A stretch of DNA of 64,000 nucleotides from Pseudomonas pisciculturae (lineage in GTDB: Bacteria > Pseudomonadota > Gammaproteobacteria > Pseudomonadales > Pseudomonadaceae), in the NCBI RefSeq assembly GCF_015461805.1, contig NZ_JACVZE010000005.1:434001-498000 (forward strand). Reading direction: 5' to 3'. Below, piece by piece: positions 42,691 through 51,402 of the stretch. The translations under genes and the position numbers were made by a program. Position 1 is the first letter of the stretch, and the number at the start of each line of letters is the position of its first letter. Below the pieces are notes generated by a model, which worked only from the letters and a program-made list of their open reading frames with translations, was not told where the DNA came from and ran no database searches.

Positions 42691-43131
42691 ATGAAAACCG
42701 TCGCACAAGTGCTCAAAGCCAAGGAGCTTAAAAACCAGGACGTGCACACCATCCAATGGGACCACACCGTGTTTGAAGCACTGGTGCGGATGTCGGAGAA
42801 AAACGTCGGGGCCTTGCCAGTCGTCAAGGAAGGCGTGGTGGTAGGCATCATCAGTGAGCGGGATTACGCGCGTAAACTTATCCTCAAAGGCTTGTCGTCT
42901 GTGACCACGCGGGTCGATGAAGTCATGAGCTCTCCGGTGATCACCGTCGACACCCATAAAAAGGTCGATGAGTGCATGAACATCATGACCGACAGCCACC
43001 TGCGCCACCTGCCTGTCGTCGAAGACGGCCAACTGCTGGGCTTGCTGTCGATTGGCGACTTGGTGAAAGAAGCCATTGCCGATCAAGCTGACCTGATTAA
43101 ACAGCTGGAGCAGTACATTCGCGGCGAATAG
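42691..43131 (+). CDS. Tandem CBS-domain protein
   Basis: A 146-residue protein made of two CBS motifs (about residues 8-65 and 72-135; VGALPVVKEGVVVGIISERD and LRHLPVVEDGQLLGLLSIGD). Stand-alone CBS pairs bind adenine nucleotides (AMP, ATP, NAD) and act as energy sensors on partner proteins. The ATG at 42691 has GGAG upstream. It is 8 bp ahead of the NAD-dependent deacylase gene, probably co-transcribed. Confidence 0.92.
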   Translation: MKTVAQVLKAKELKNQDVHTIQWDHTVFEALVRMSEKNVGALPVVKEGVVVGIISERDYARKLILKGLSSVTTRVDEVMSSPVITVDTHKKVDECMNIMTDSHLRHLPVVEDGQLLGLLSIGDLVKEAIADQADLIKQLEQYIRGE

Positions 43132-43139
43132 GGGAACCC

Positions 43140-43985
43140 ATGCTCGATAGCCTGGAACACCAGGAAGGCCACCTCGACACCCTGCACCAGGCCATGGCCG
43201 GCGGGCGCTTTCTGGTGCTGACCGGCGCGGGGATCAGCACGTCATCGGGCATTCCCGATTACCGCGACAGCGAAGGCGTGCGCCGGGGTAAGCCGCCCAT
43301 GATGTACCAGGAATTCACCGCCACTCCAGAAGCTCGGCGCCGGTATTGGGCCAGGGCGATGCTGGGGTGGCCCAGGGTATGTATTGCCCAGCCAAACCAG
43401 GCTCACCTGGCGCTGGCGACGTTGCAGCAACGCGGGCGCATCAGTGGGCTGATCACCCAAAACGTCGATACCCTGCATGACCAAGCTGGTAGCCATGACG
43501 TAATCGAGTTGCACGGCAGCCTGCACCGGGTGCTATGCCTGGATTGCCAGCAACGCAGCGAGCGCAATGCGATCCAGCGGCTGATGGAAACACAGAACCC
43601 CTACCTGGCCGGCGTCGATGCGGTGCAGGCACCGGATGGCGATACATTGCTGGACCCAGCGTTTGAGGCGCGCTTTCAGGTGCCCCGATGCCCCCATTGC
43701 AATGGTCAGCGATTGAAGCCAGATGTAGTGTTTTTTGGCGAGAACGTGGCACCGCCCACAGCGGCCAAGGCCATGGCCGCGGTGGAACAAGCCGATGGGT
43801 TGTTGGTGGTGGGTTCTTCGCTGATGGCCTATTCAGCGTTCAGGCTGTGCAAGGCGATGGTGGAGCAAGGCAAACCGGTGATAGCGATCAACCTGGGCAA
43901 GACGCGGGGGGATGAGTTGTTGCAGGTGAAGATCGAGGCGTCTTGCGAGACGTTGTTGCCCCTACTCACTGACCGCCTCCAATAG
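43140..43985 (+). CDS. Sir2-family NAD-dependent protein deacylase
   Basis: A 281-residue sirtuin. The NAD-binding LTGAGISTSSGIPDYR is at about 28-43, then TQNVDTLHDQAG, the catalytic histidine in ELHGSLHRV, a zinc site of two CxxC pairs (CLDC and CPHC) and PDVVFFGENV. The motif pattern and the long Zn insert resemble the class II, SIRT4-like group. It removes acetyl or other acyl groups from lysine, using NAD. It follows a CBS protein that may sense adenylates. Confidence 0.93.
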   Translation: MLDSLEHQEGHLDTLHQAMAGGRFLVLTGAGISTSSGIPDYRDSEGVRRGKPPMMYQEFTATPEARRRYWARAMLGWPRVCIAQPNQAHLALATLQQRGRISGLITQNVDTLHDQAGSHDVIELHGSLHRVLCLDCQQRSERNAIQRLMETQNPYLAGVDAVQAPDGDTLLDPAFEARFQVPRCPHCNGQRLKPDVVFFGENVAPPTAAKAMAAVEQADGLLVVGSSLMAYSAFRLCKAMVEQGKPVIAINLGKTRGDELLQVKIEASCETLLPLLTDRLQ

Positions 43986-44005
43986 CAAAAACACCACAAA
44001 TCAAC

Positions 44006-44094
44006 TGTGGGAGGGGGCTTGCTCCCGATAGCGGTGTGTCAGTCAATAGATCAGTGACTGATACACCGCTATCGGGAGCAAGCCCCCTCCCACA
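44006..44094. repeat. REPIN element
   Basis: TGTGGGAGGGGGCTTGCTCC followed by CGATAGCGGTGTG, and its inverse CACCGCTATCGGGAGCAAGC followed by CCCCTCCCACA, surround TCAGTCAATAGATCAGTGACTG. Nearly symmetrical. It follows the Sir2 gene. Confidence 0.92.
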
Positions 44095-44580
44095 TGGGTT
44101 TTGTGTTGAATCTACTGTTCGTGAGCTACGACCTGCCACTCCAGAAAGTGACGCCCAAGTCACATTTTCCCGCATCCCCCCGTCCTCACGACGATTTATG
44201 TAGTGACCAAAAATAATCACTACATAACCGTTGACGTAACCCTTTTGTCCTTGCATTATCGAGACGTCTCCCGGATCGGGAGCGTTGGCAACACGTGTTT
44301 TGAACCAGCTCGTCTGACCGCCGAGCTGTTCTATCCGGATGTGCACTGCCCACAAGGCAGATTGATGAAGCTGACCGACCCGCAAGGGTGGGTACAAGGA
44401 GCTCAAACGCCTCTTGTCTTCGTTATGAAACCATTGCGTAGCAGTTCATCAGCAAGACTACATGCATCAGGTTCAAGACCCTGCCCGTATTCGGCAGACA
44501 GTCGCTGACGCCCGGTTTTCGGAACCGGAGACAACTTACTCATCAATTGATAAATCGCCAACTGGTCAAGGGGCTTACAC
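44095..44580. other. Long gene-free region upstream of a small conserved-looking gene
   Basis: No supported gene in 486 bp; a 101-codon plus-strand frame (44203-44508) has no ribosome-binding site or family likeness. Visible structure: CTCCCG GAT CGGGAG (about 44266-44281) and CCGGTT/AACCGG around TTCGG near 44512-44528, just before the next gene. A long 5' leader or a small RNA gene is possible. Confidence 0.35.
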
Positions 44581-44910
44581 ATGAATCTGAACAACCAACC
44601 AACTATCGATGAATTGGCTGAGATGTTCGCAGCGCAGAAAGACACACTCGACGACCATATCCTTTGGGTTGGCAAATCGGGCGAAGTCCAAATTGACTGC
44701 CTGGCGCCCCACACCGAAGAAGCCGAGTTTGACCGCAATAACCGTGAGCTCGCGGCACGCCTGAAGATGTACCGCCGTGGCCAGGGTTATGTCGGTAAAA
44801 AAGCGGCGGCTGATCGCAACTTTATCGAACACGTTTTCGACACACTTAACAATGCCTGGGCGTCTTTCAAAGACAGCTCGCAAGTTAAAGTTGTTGACCG
44901 TTACTACTAA
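44581..44910 (+). CDS. Hypothetical protein
   Basis: A 109-residue soluble, charged protein (MNLNNQPTIDELAEMFAAQK; HILWVGKSGEVQIDCLAPHT). A good AAGGGG ribosome-binding site precedes the ATG and a strong terminator follows 18 bp after the stop, so it is a genuine single-gene transcript. I recognise no family. The region upstream is unusually long and structured. Confidence 0.75.
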   Translation: MNLNNQPTIDELAEMFAAQKDTLDDHILWVGKSGEVQIDCLAPHTEEAEFDRNNRELAARLKMYRRGQGYVGKKAAADRNFIEHVFDTLNNAWASFKDSSQVKVVDRYY

Positions 44911-44928
44911 GTAACACTCACTTTAGAT

Positions 44929-44960
44929 GGGCACTGGTTTACCAGTGCCCATTTTTATTT
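44929..44960 (+). terminator. Rho-independent terminator
   Basis: GGGCACTGG (44929-44937), loop TTTA and CCAGTGCCC (44942-44950) followed by ATTTTTATTT: a perfect 9-bp stem ending the hypothetical gene. Confidence 0.9.
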
Positions 44961-44969
44961 CAAGTACTG

Positions 44970-45872
44970 TTAAAACGTGGGAAACCTACCCTTCCCCGCT
45001 TCATCCCGAAAAATATCAAACAGCACTTGCGCCGCCGCCGACAATTCATGCCCTGGCTTGGTCAACACACCAATCGGGCGCTCAATCACTGGATCGCGCA
45101 GCGTAATGCAATGGGCACCCGCCTCTTCCATCTGTCTCGCACATAACGCTGGCACGGCGCTGACGCCCAAGCCACTGGCAACCATTTTGCCCACCGTCGC
45201 CAATTGATGGCTCTCCAGCGCGACCGGCAACTTCATCTGCAACGCACCCAAGTGCTCTTCCAGCATCACCCGCACCGTGGACGGCCTTTGCAACGTGATG
45301 AACGGCTGCTCCAACAGGGTTTTCCAATCGATCTCGGCACAGGCTGCCAACGGCGAATCACCGGGCACTACGGCGATAAAGCGATCCAAATACAACGGCG
45401 TGAACGCCAGCGAAGAACCGTCTGTTGGCTCGAAGGCCACGCCCAATTCCACTTGGCGGTCGCGCACCATTTCCAACACCTGCTCGTTGATCAGGTCATG
45501 CACCGTCACATTCACCTGAGGGTAACGCGCGCGGAATATCTTCAGGATCGGTGGCAACAGGTTACCGGCAAACGACGGCATTGCCGCCACCGTCACCCGC
45601 CCACGTTGCAAGGTGAAGCGCTGGCGCAGTTCGTCTTCGGCATTGTCCCACTCCGCAATTAAACGCCGGGCCAAGGGCAGCAGGGACTCACCTTCAGGGG
45701 TCAGCGCAACATTGCGCGTATTGCGACTGAAAAGGCGCCCACCCAGCCCTTCCTCCAGGCCCTTGATGGTAAGGCTCAACGCCGATTGGGAGAGATGCAG
45801 GCGCTCGCAAGCGGCGGCAAAACTCAAGGATTGGGCCACGGCGAGAAACGCCCGCATCTGTTTAACTGTCAT
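44970..45872 (-). CDS. LysR-family regulator of the scoAB-atoB operon
   Basis: A 300-residue LysR protein with the helix-turn-helix at 1-60 (AFLAVAQSLSFAAACERLHL, SQSALSLTIKGLEEGLGGRLF) and an effector domain from about 90. It is transcribed away from the CoA-transferase operon with a 133-bp shared promoter region, the usual arrangement for a LysR activator of its neighbour. The inducer is probably acetoacetate, 3-hydroxybutyrate or a derived CoA ester. Confidence 0.92.
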   Translation of the reverse strand: MTVKQMRAFLAVAQSLSFAAACERLHLSQSALSLTIKGLEEGLGGRLFSRNTRNVALTPEGESLLPLARRLIAEWDNAEDELRQRFTLQRGRVTVAAMPSFAGNLLPPILKIFRARYPQVNVTVHDLINEQVLEMVRDRQVELGVAFEPTDGSSLAFTPLYLDRFIAVVPGDSPLAACAEIDWKTLLEQPFITLQRPSTVRVMLEEHLGALQMKLPVALESHQLATVGKMVASGLGVSAVPALCARQMEEAGAHCITLRDPVIERPIGVLTKPGHELSAAAQVLFDIFRDEAGKGRFPTF

Positions 45873-46005
45873 AAGGCTACTCCGAGCGGCTGGGCAACTA
45901 TGCTGTTTTCTAAATCAATCGACCTTAAAAAACAACTTAACAAATCAATCCATCGGCGCAACACTCGGTTCACTGGCTGGACCACAAACAATAAAAGAGG
46001 TGCAT

Positions 46006-46704
46006 ATGGCAGGTTTCGATAAACGCGTGGCGTCCTATGAAGAAGCGCTGGCAGGCCTGGAAGACGGCATGACCGTGCTCTCCGGTGGTTTTGGCCTGTG
46101 TGGCATTCCAGAAAACCTCATCGCCGAGATCAAGCGCAAAGGCACCCGCGACCTGACCGTAGTTTCCAACAACTGCGGCGTCGACGGCTTTGGCCTGGGC
46201 GTGCTGCTGGAAGAAAAACAGATCAGCAAAGTGATCGCCTCCTACGTCGGTGAAAACGCCCTGTTCGAAAAGCAACTGCTCAGCGGCGAAATCGAAGTGG
46301 TATTGACCCCCCAAGGCACCCTGGCAGAAAAAATGCGCGCAGGCGGTGCCGGCATCCCGGCCTTCTTCACCGCCACCGGTGTTGGCACTCCGGTCGCAGA
46401 AGGCAAGGAAACCCGTGAGTTCAACGGCCGCCCATACCTGATGGAAGAATCCATCACCGGCGACTTCGCCATCGTCAAAGGCTGGAAAGCCGACCACTTC
46501 GGCAACGTGATCTACCGCCACACCGCCCAGAACTTCAACCCACTGGCCGCCACCGCGGGCAAGATCACCGTGGTTGAAGTCGAGGAAATCGTCGAACCGG
46601 GCGAGCTGGACCCGGCGCAGATCCACACCCCTGGCATCTACGTCGACCGGATCATCTGCGGCACGTTCGAGAAGCGCATCGAACAGCGCACCGTGCGCAA
46701 ATAA
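46006..46704 (+). CDS. scoA: 3-oxoacid CoA-transferase subunit A
   Basis: A 232-residue alpha subunit of a type I CoA-transferase. The glycine-rich start is VLSGGFGLCGIPENLIAEI, with NNCGVDGFGLGVLLE and PAFFTATGVGT downstream. With subunit B it moves CoA from succinyl-CoA (or acetyl-CoA) to acetoacetate. The ATG at 46006 has AGAGG upstream; the frame is open to 45613 but overlaps the promoter. A thiolase follows, so acetoacetate use is more likely than 3-oxoadipate (PcaIJ), although those subunits are similar. Confidence 0.9.
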   Translation: MAGFDKRVASYEEALAGLEDGMTVLSGGFGLCGIPENLIAEIKRKGTRDLTVVSNNCGVDGFGLGVLLEEKQISKVIASYVGENALFEKQLLSGEIEVVLTPQGTLAEKMRAGGAGIPAFFTATGVGTPVAEGKETREFNGRPYLMEESITGDFAIVKGWKADHFGNVIYRHTAQNFNPLAATAGKITVVEVEEIVEPGELDPAQIHTPGIYVDRIICGTFEKRIEQRTVRK

Positions 46705-46739
46705 TCCGCCTCCAGCCCGAATAATAAGAGGAAACACCC

Positions 46740-47399
46740 ATGGCTCTTACCCGCGAACAAATGGCTCAACGCGTCGCCCGCGAAATGCAGGACGGTTTCT
46801 ACGTCAACCTCGGCATCGGCATTCCGACCCTGGTGGCCAACTACATCCCCGAAGGCATGGAAGTGATGCTGCAATCGGAAAACGGCCTGCTGGGCATGGG
46901 GCCGTTTCCTACCGAAGACACCATCGATGCCGACATGATCAACGCCGGCAAGCAGACCGTCACCGCACGCGTTGGCGCCTCGATCTTCTCCTCCGCCGAG
47001 TCGTTCGCGATGATTCGCGGCGGCCACGTCGACCTCACTGTGCTCGGCGCATTTGAAGTGGACGTACAGGGCAACATCGCCTCATGGATGATCCCCGGCA
47101 AGCTGGTCAAAGGCATGGGCGGCGCCATGGACCTGGTGGCCGGCGCAGAAAACATCATCGTGATCATGACCCATGCGTCCAAGGACGGTGAGTCCAAGCT
47201 ACTCAGCCAGTGCAGCCTGCCGCTGACCGGCGCCAACTGCATCAAGCGTGTACTGACTGACCTGGCGTACCTGGAAATCGAAAATGGCGCTTTTGTCCTC
47301 AAGGAACGCGCACCTGGCGTCAGCGTTGAAGAGATTGTGAGCAAGACCGCCGGTAAACTGATCGTCCCGGACCACGTTCCAGAAATGCACTTCCAGTGA
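46740..47399 (+). CDS. scoB: 3-oxoacid CoA-transferase subunit B
   Basis: A 219-residue beta subunit. The N-terminus YVNLGIGIPTLVANYIPEGM is followed by LQSENGLLGMGPFP, whose glutamate (SENGLLG) is the catalytic residue that forms the CoA thioester. KGMGGAMDLVAG is also conserved. It is 35 bp after scoA and 11 bp before the thiolase, one operon. Confidence 0.93.
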   Translation: MALTREQMAQRVAREMQDGFYVNLGIGIPTLVANYIPEGMEVMLQSENGLLGMGPFPTEDTIDADMINAGKQTVTARVGASIFSSAESFAMIRGGHVDLTVLGAFEVDVQGNIASWMIPGKLVKGMGGAMDLVAGAENIIVIMTHASKDGESKLLSQCSLPLTGANCIKRVLTDLAYLEIENGAFVLKERAPGVSVEEIVSKTAGKLIVPDHVPEMHFQ

Positions 47400-47410
47400 G
47401 GACAGATTCC

Positions 47411-48592
47411 ATGCAAGACGTCGTGATTGTTGCTGCCACCCGCACCGCCGTGGGCAGCTTCCAGGGTTCGCTGGCGAACATCCCGGCACCGGAACTGGGT
47501 GCCGCCGTGATCCGCCGCCTGCTGGAGCAGACCGGCCTGGACCCGGCCCAAGTGGATGAAGTGATCCTTGGCCAAGTACTCACCGCAGGCAGCGGCCAGA
47601 ACCCGGCACGCCAGGCCTCGATCCTCGCCGGCCTGCCCCACGCGGTGCCGAGCCTGACCCTGAACAAAGTCTGCGGTTCCGGCCTCAAGGCCCTGCACCT
47701 GGGCGCACAAGCCATCCGTTGTGGCGATGCCGAGGTGATCATCGCCGGCGGCATGGAGAACATGAGCCTCGCCCCCTACGTACTGCCCGCCGCACGCACC
47801 GGTTTGCGAATGGGCCACGCCAAGATGATCGACAGCATGATCACCGACGGCCTGTGGGATGCGTTCAACGACTACCACATGGGCATCACCGCCGAAAACC
47901 TGGTGGACAAATACGGCATCAGCCGCGAAGCCCAGGACGCTTTCGCTGCCGCCTCCCAGCAAAAAGCCACCGCTGCTATCGAGGCCGGGCGCTTTGCTGA
48001 CGAAATCACGCCGATCCTGATCCCCCAGCGTAAAGGCGATCCAATCACCTTCGCCGTAGATGAACAGCCCCGCGCCGGCACGACTGCCGAGTCCCTGGGC
48101 AAACTCAAACCAGCGTTCAAGAAAGACGGCAGTGTCACCGCCGGCAACGCTTCGAGCCTCAATGACGGCGCCGCAGCCGTGCTGCTGATGAGTGCTGACA
48201 AAGCCAAGGCCCTCGGCCTGCCAGTGCTGGCCCGCATCGCCAGCTACGCCAATGCCGGCGTCGACCCGGCGATCATGGGCATCGGCCCGGTGTCGGCCAC
48301 TCGCCGCTGCCTGGACAAAGCCGGTTGGAGCCTGAGCGACCTGGACCTGATCGAAGCCAACGAAGCCTTCGCCGCGCAGGCCTTGGCGGTGGGCAAAGAG
48401 CTGGAGTGGGACGCTAACAAGGTCAACGTCAACGGCGGCGCCATTGCCATCGGCCACCCGATTGGCGCCTCAGGCTGCCGCGTGCTGGTAACCCTGCTGC
48501 ACGAGATGATCAAGCGTGATGCCAAGAAAGGCCTTGCCACTTTGTGTATCGGTGGCGGCCAAGGCGTAGCGCTGGCCCTCGAACGCAGCTGA
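47411..48592 (+). CDS. atoB: Acetyl-CoA acetyltransferase (thiolase)
   Basis: A 393-residue thiolase. The nucleophile is C88 in LNKVCGSGLKAL; the C-terminal catalytic motifs are NVNGGAIAIGHPIGASG (His) and LCIGGGQGVA (Cys). It cleaves acetoacetyl-CoA made by ScoAB to two acetyl-CoA, completing ketone-body breakdown, or runs in reverse for synthesis. The ATG at 47411 (MQDVVIVAATRTAVG) is correct; a GTG five codons upstream lacks support. Confidence 0.95.
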   Translation: MQDVVIVAATRTAVGSFQGSLANIPAPELGAAVIRRLLEQTGLDPAQVDEVILGQVLTAGSGQNPARQASILAGLPHAVPSLTLNKVCGSGLKALHLGAQAIRCGDAEVIIAGGMENMSLAPYVLPAARTGLRMGHAKMIDSMITDGLWDAFNDYHMGITAENLVDKYGISREAQDAFAAASQQKATAAIEAGRFADEITPILIPQRKGDPITFAVDEQPRAGTTAESLGKLKPAFKKDGSVTAGNASSLNDGAAAVLLMSADKAKALGLPVLARIASYANAGVDPAIMGIGPVSATRRCLDKAGWSLSDLDLIEANEAFAAQALAVGKELEWDANKVNVNGGAIAIGHPIGASGCRVLVTLLHEMIKRDAKKGLATLCIGGGQGVALALERS

Positions 48593-48609
48593 TTAAATGA
48601 GCAACATTG

Positions 48610-48645
48610 AAAAGGCCCGGTTCCACGAAAACCGGGCCTTTTCTT
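48610..48645 (+). terminator. Rho-independent terminator of scoAB-atoB
   Basis: AAAAGGCCCGGTT (48610-48622) and AACCGGGCCTTTT (48630-48642) pair around CCACGAA, followed by CTTT. Confidence 0.9.
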
Positions 48646-48674
48646 TATGCGCTCTGTCTGAAAAAACACAGTTC

Positions 48675-48799
48675 AAATGTGGGAGCGGCGGTGCGACGAT
48701 TCGACTTGCTCGCGAATGCGGTGTGTCAGACACATATTCTTTGACTGACCGGACGCATTCGCGAGCAAGTCGAATCGTCGCACCGCCGCTCCCACATTT
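48675..48799. repeat. Long REPIN element (GCGGCGGTGCGACGATTCGAC type)
   Basis: AAATGTGGGAGCGGCGGTGC, GACGATTCGACTTGCTCGCG and AATGCGGTGTG form the left arm, and the exact inverse from ACGCATTCGCGAGCAAGTCG to CCGCTCCCACATTT forms the right arm, around about 30 bp. The arms are about 46 bp, longer than those of the other elements here. Its right arm matches that of the element at 17879-17985. Confidence 0.92.
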
Positions 48800-48804
48800 G
48801 ATCC

Positions 48805-49227
48805 TTATTGCCTGTCAGATTGCGGCACCGCAAACACCGCACTCGCCCGCGCCACCACCTTTTCCCCCACCTGCAAACTCACCGTGGCAAACGCCATCTG
48901 CCGCCCGCGTTTGTGATGCTCCAAGCGCACCACAATCCACTCCCCCACCTGCACCGCCCCCAGGTAATCCAGAGTCATGCTCGCCGTAATCAGCGGCAAC
49001 GGCGGCTCACTGGAAAACGCCATCGCATAACCCATGCCGATATCCGCCAGGGTCGCCAACACCCCGCCATGCACGGTACCGCGCCCGTTCGCATGACGAT
49101 TGTCGGCACGCAAACCGATTTCCAGTTGCAAGCCTTCACCCCGACAATACGCAGGGCCTAATAAATCGAGAAGTGGGCTGCTGCGGGGCAACGAGACAAA
49201 ACCTTCGGGCACGGCGTGGGCGATCAT
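48805..49227 (-). CDS. PaaI-family hotdog thioesterase
   Basis: A 140-residue hotdog-fold acyl-CoA thioesterase. DNRHANGRGTVHGGVLATLADIGMG carries the family's HGG and catalytic Asp, followed by SMTLDYLGAVQVGEW and ATVSLQVGEKVVARASAVF. The substrate (aryl- or acyl-CoA) is unknown. It is convergent with the atoB operon across the REPIN element. Confidence 0.9.
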   Translation of the reverse strand: MIAHAVPEGFVSLPRSSPLLDLLGPAYCRGEGLQLEIGLRADNRHANGRGTVHGGVLATLADIGMGYAMAFSSEPPLPLITASMTLDYLGAVQVGEWIVVRLEHHKRGRQMAFATVSLQVGEKVVARASAVFAVPQSDRQ

Positions 49228-49384
49228 GGCGAGTTCTTCCTTGGAGTCAGGCTTGAGGTGTACGCCTGCCCCTCAGTCACAGCCATCACCATCAGCGGCG
49301 CAAATCCCCTTTGATGCTTTGCGTTAATCCGCCAGACCCGCTTTAATCGCCGTCCAATTTCCCCGCACCTCCCAAGGAATCGTA

Positions 49385-50170
49385 ATGCGCCACCTGGACG
49401 GCAAACCAAAATCCTACCTGTTGTGCCTACTGGCAGCCCTGACCCTAGCGGGCTGTTCACCCAAGGATCACTCCCGCGCAAGGGTGATCAACGGCGAGCA
49501 AAGCCGTGCTGGCGCGCAACTGGCGTATGAACATGAACTGACGCTTGCCCTACCGGGCGCGCTGCTGGTGCCACGCATGCAGGCCACCCGCGAAGCTTGC
49601 GAAACGGCACGATTTGGCGCCTGCAATATCCTGGGCATTACCGAAGACGGCAACGGTGGCGAGATCATCCTGCGTATCGCACCGACCGGCGTGGAGCCCA
49701 TGGTTGCGATGGCAGCCGAAGGTGGCAAACTCGGCCAGCGCATCACCACCGCCGAAGACCTGGCCGACGCCGTCGCCGATGTGCGCCGCCGCCAAGAGCG
49801 CCTGCAAGCCCAGCAACAGCGCCTGGACGAATTGGCCAAGCGCAAGGACATCACCGTCAGCGACCTGATCGCCTTGAGCAAGGAGCAAGCATCCATCGAA
49901 AACGAGTTGCAGGAACTGGCACAAATCGCCGCCAACCAGCAACGCCGTCTCGACACCAACCGCGTAACCCTGAACTTCCGCTCATCCGACGGTGCAAATC
50001 AACCGTCGCGGTTCAGCCGCATGTTCAGCAACCTCGGCGACAACCTGGTAAACGGCACCGCCGACGCGGTGGAACGCTCCAGCTATGTGCTGCCGTTTGT
50101 GATCCTGGCGTTCCCGGTGATCTGGTTGTGGGTGTGGCTGTGGCGCCGGTTCGTCAAACGCCGCAGCTGA
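49385..50170 (+). CDS. DUF4349-family lipoprotein
   Basis: A 261-residue envelope protein. The lipoprotein signal ends LAALTLAGC (Cys at about 24); a beta-rich domain follows, then a coiled coil (about 125-195, with repeated QERLQAQQQRLDELAKRK-like heptads), and a single membrane helix near the C-terminus (VLPFVILAFPVIWLWVWLWR) with a basic tail. DUF4349 proteins are widespread and uncharacterised; dual anchoring by lipid and helix suggests a scaffold role at the inner membrane. Confidence 0.82.
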   Translation: MRHLDGKPKSYLLCLLAALTLAGCSPKDHSRARVINGEQSRAGAQLAYEHELTLALPGALLVPRMQATREACETARFGACNILGITEDGNGGEIILRIAPTGVEPMVAMAAEGGKLGQRITTAEDLADAVADVRRRQERLQAQQQRLDELAKRKDITVSDLIALSKEQASIENELQELAQIAANQQRRLDTNRVTLNFRSSDGANQPSRFSRMFSNLGDNLVNGTADAVERSSYVLPFVILAFPVIWLWVWLWRRFVKRRS

Positions 50171-51256
50171 TCAGCGCTTCAGACAGCGCTGATAACGCTC
50201 GTCCACCCGCTTGGCGAACCACGCCGTGGTGAGGTTGCGGGTGATCTTTGGGCTCTTGAGCACGATGCCCGGCAGGATTGCCCGCGGCATCGGCTTTCCG
50301 GCAGCCTTATCGGCCAGGGCGAACACACGCGTGTAGAGCGTGGTCTGCTCAAAGTCCAACTGCTCACCCTGCTCCAGTTGACTGCGGATGCTCGGGTTAC
50401 GCATATCCAGCTTCGCCCCCAATGAGCGCACTGCCAACTCGGTGGTACCGGGCAGCAACGAACCGAAGCGAATCAAATCCCCATCCAACGCCAGCTCTTT
50501 GCCTGAGGCGCGGCTGACCGCCGCCTGGAACGCGGCGTTGCGGCTGGCGTACCACCCGGCATTGAAGTCGGCAAAGCGGTACAGCGGCTGGTCGTAGTTC
50601 ACCGGGTAACCGAGCAAGTGGGCAATGCCGAAGTACATGCCGCCACGGCGGGTGAAGACTTCACGTCGGATAGAGCCATCCACTGTGTAGGGATAACCCC
50701 GCGCCTGTTTCTGCGCAAAGTCGATACTCACCTGCATGGGGCCAGCGGTGTGCACGGGGTTGAAGCCGTCAAAGAGGGTTTTGCCCAAGGGCACCACGCT
50801 GATGAAATCATCAAAAATACCGCTCAGGTCTTTCTCCGTGCGCGCGGCACTCAGCCGGTCGGCGTAGGTCTTGCCCGTTGGCGAACGCAATTGCAGGGCG
50901 CTGCGTACCACAAACGCTGGCACATGGACTTTGCCCGCGCGACGCAGGATTTCATCCTGGGCGATCTTGCCCATGTTCGGCACGGGCGGGTCGACCTGGT
51001 AGGTGGACTCCTGCTCGGTCACCGCCAGCACCGCGCAGATATTTTCAGTGCTGGGGTAAATCCTCTGCGTGTCGAAGGCGGTGTAGATGTCCTGCGCCCA
51101 GCCGTTTCGGTCCGGCACCTTGGCAGGCAGCAGGCGCACGATTTGCGCTTTCACCTCGGCTTCGCTGCGCTCCGGCTGCTGCGGGCTGCGTGCGGTGGAG
51201 CAACCGGCCAGTACCAGCAAAGGGGTGAGGCACAGGATCAGGCGGCTTGGGAGCAT
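50171..51256 (-). CDS. DUF1615-family lipoprotein
   Basis: A 361-residue lipoprotein: signal peptide with lipobox VLAGC (Cys at about 20), then a conserved alpha-rich domain (AVLAVTEQESTYQVDPPVPN, HTAGPMQVSIDFAQK, FNAGWYASRNAAFQAA). The EQEST and GPMQVS motifs resemble lysozyme-like transglycosylase active-site regions, so peptidoglycan cleavage is possible; the family is unassigned. The ATG at 51256 has AAGGATG upstream; the longer frame to 51373 is not supported. It converges directly with the DUF4349 gene, with no gap. Confidence 0.85.
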   Translation of the reverse strand: MLPSRLILCLTPLLVLAGCSTARSPQQPERSEAEVKAQIVRLLPAKVPDRNGWAQDIYTAFDTQRIYPSTENICAVLAVTEQESTYQVDPPVPNMGKIAQDEILRRAGKVHVPAFVVRSALQLRSPTGKTYADRLSAARTEKDLSGIFDDFISVVPLGKTLFDGFNPVHTAGPMQVSIDFAQKQARGYPYTVDGSIRREVFTRRGGMYFGIAHLLGYPVNYDQPLYRFADFNAGWYASRNAAFQAAVSRASGKELALDGDLIRFGSLLPGTTELAVRSLGAKLDMRNPSIRSQLEQGEQLDFEQTTLYTRVFALADKAAGKPMPRAILPGIVLKSPKITRNLTTAWFAKRVDERYQRCLKR

Positions 51257-51402
51257 GGGACATCCTTGGATAACAACGGGCCGGGCATTACAGATATCGA
51301 CCGGTAAGTCTAACCAGGGTTCGCCGACCGGGTGCGCTCGCCAATCATGAACAAAAATGACAGGATCGACCAACCACCATTCATAAAAGGAGTTTGAATG
51401 TC

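Noticed and set aside
44430..44520. tRNA-like GGTTCAAGACC segment
   Set aside because: No acceptor stem, D-arm or anticodon stem can be drawn around it, so it is not called as a tRNA.
46841..48457. 538-codon open frame on the minus strand across scoB and atoB
   Set aside because: It is antisense to two enzymes with intact catalytic motifs, and arises from their GC-rich codon pattern.
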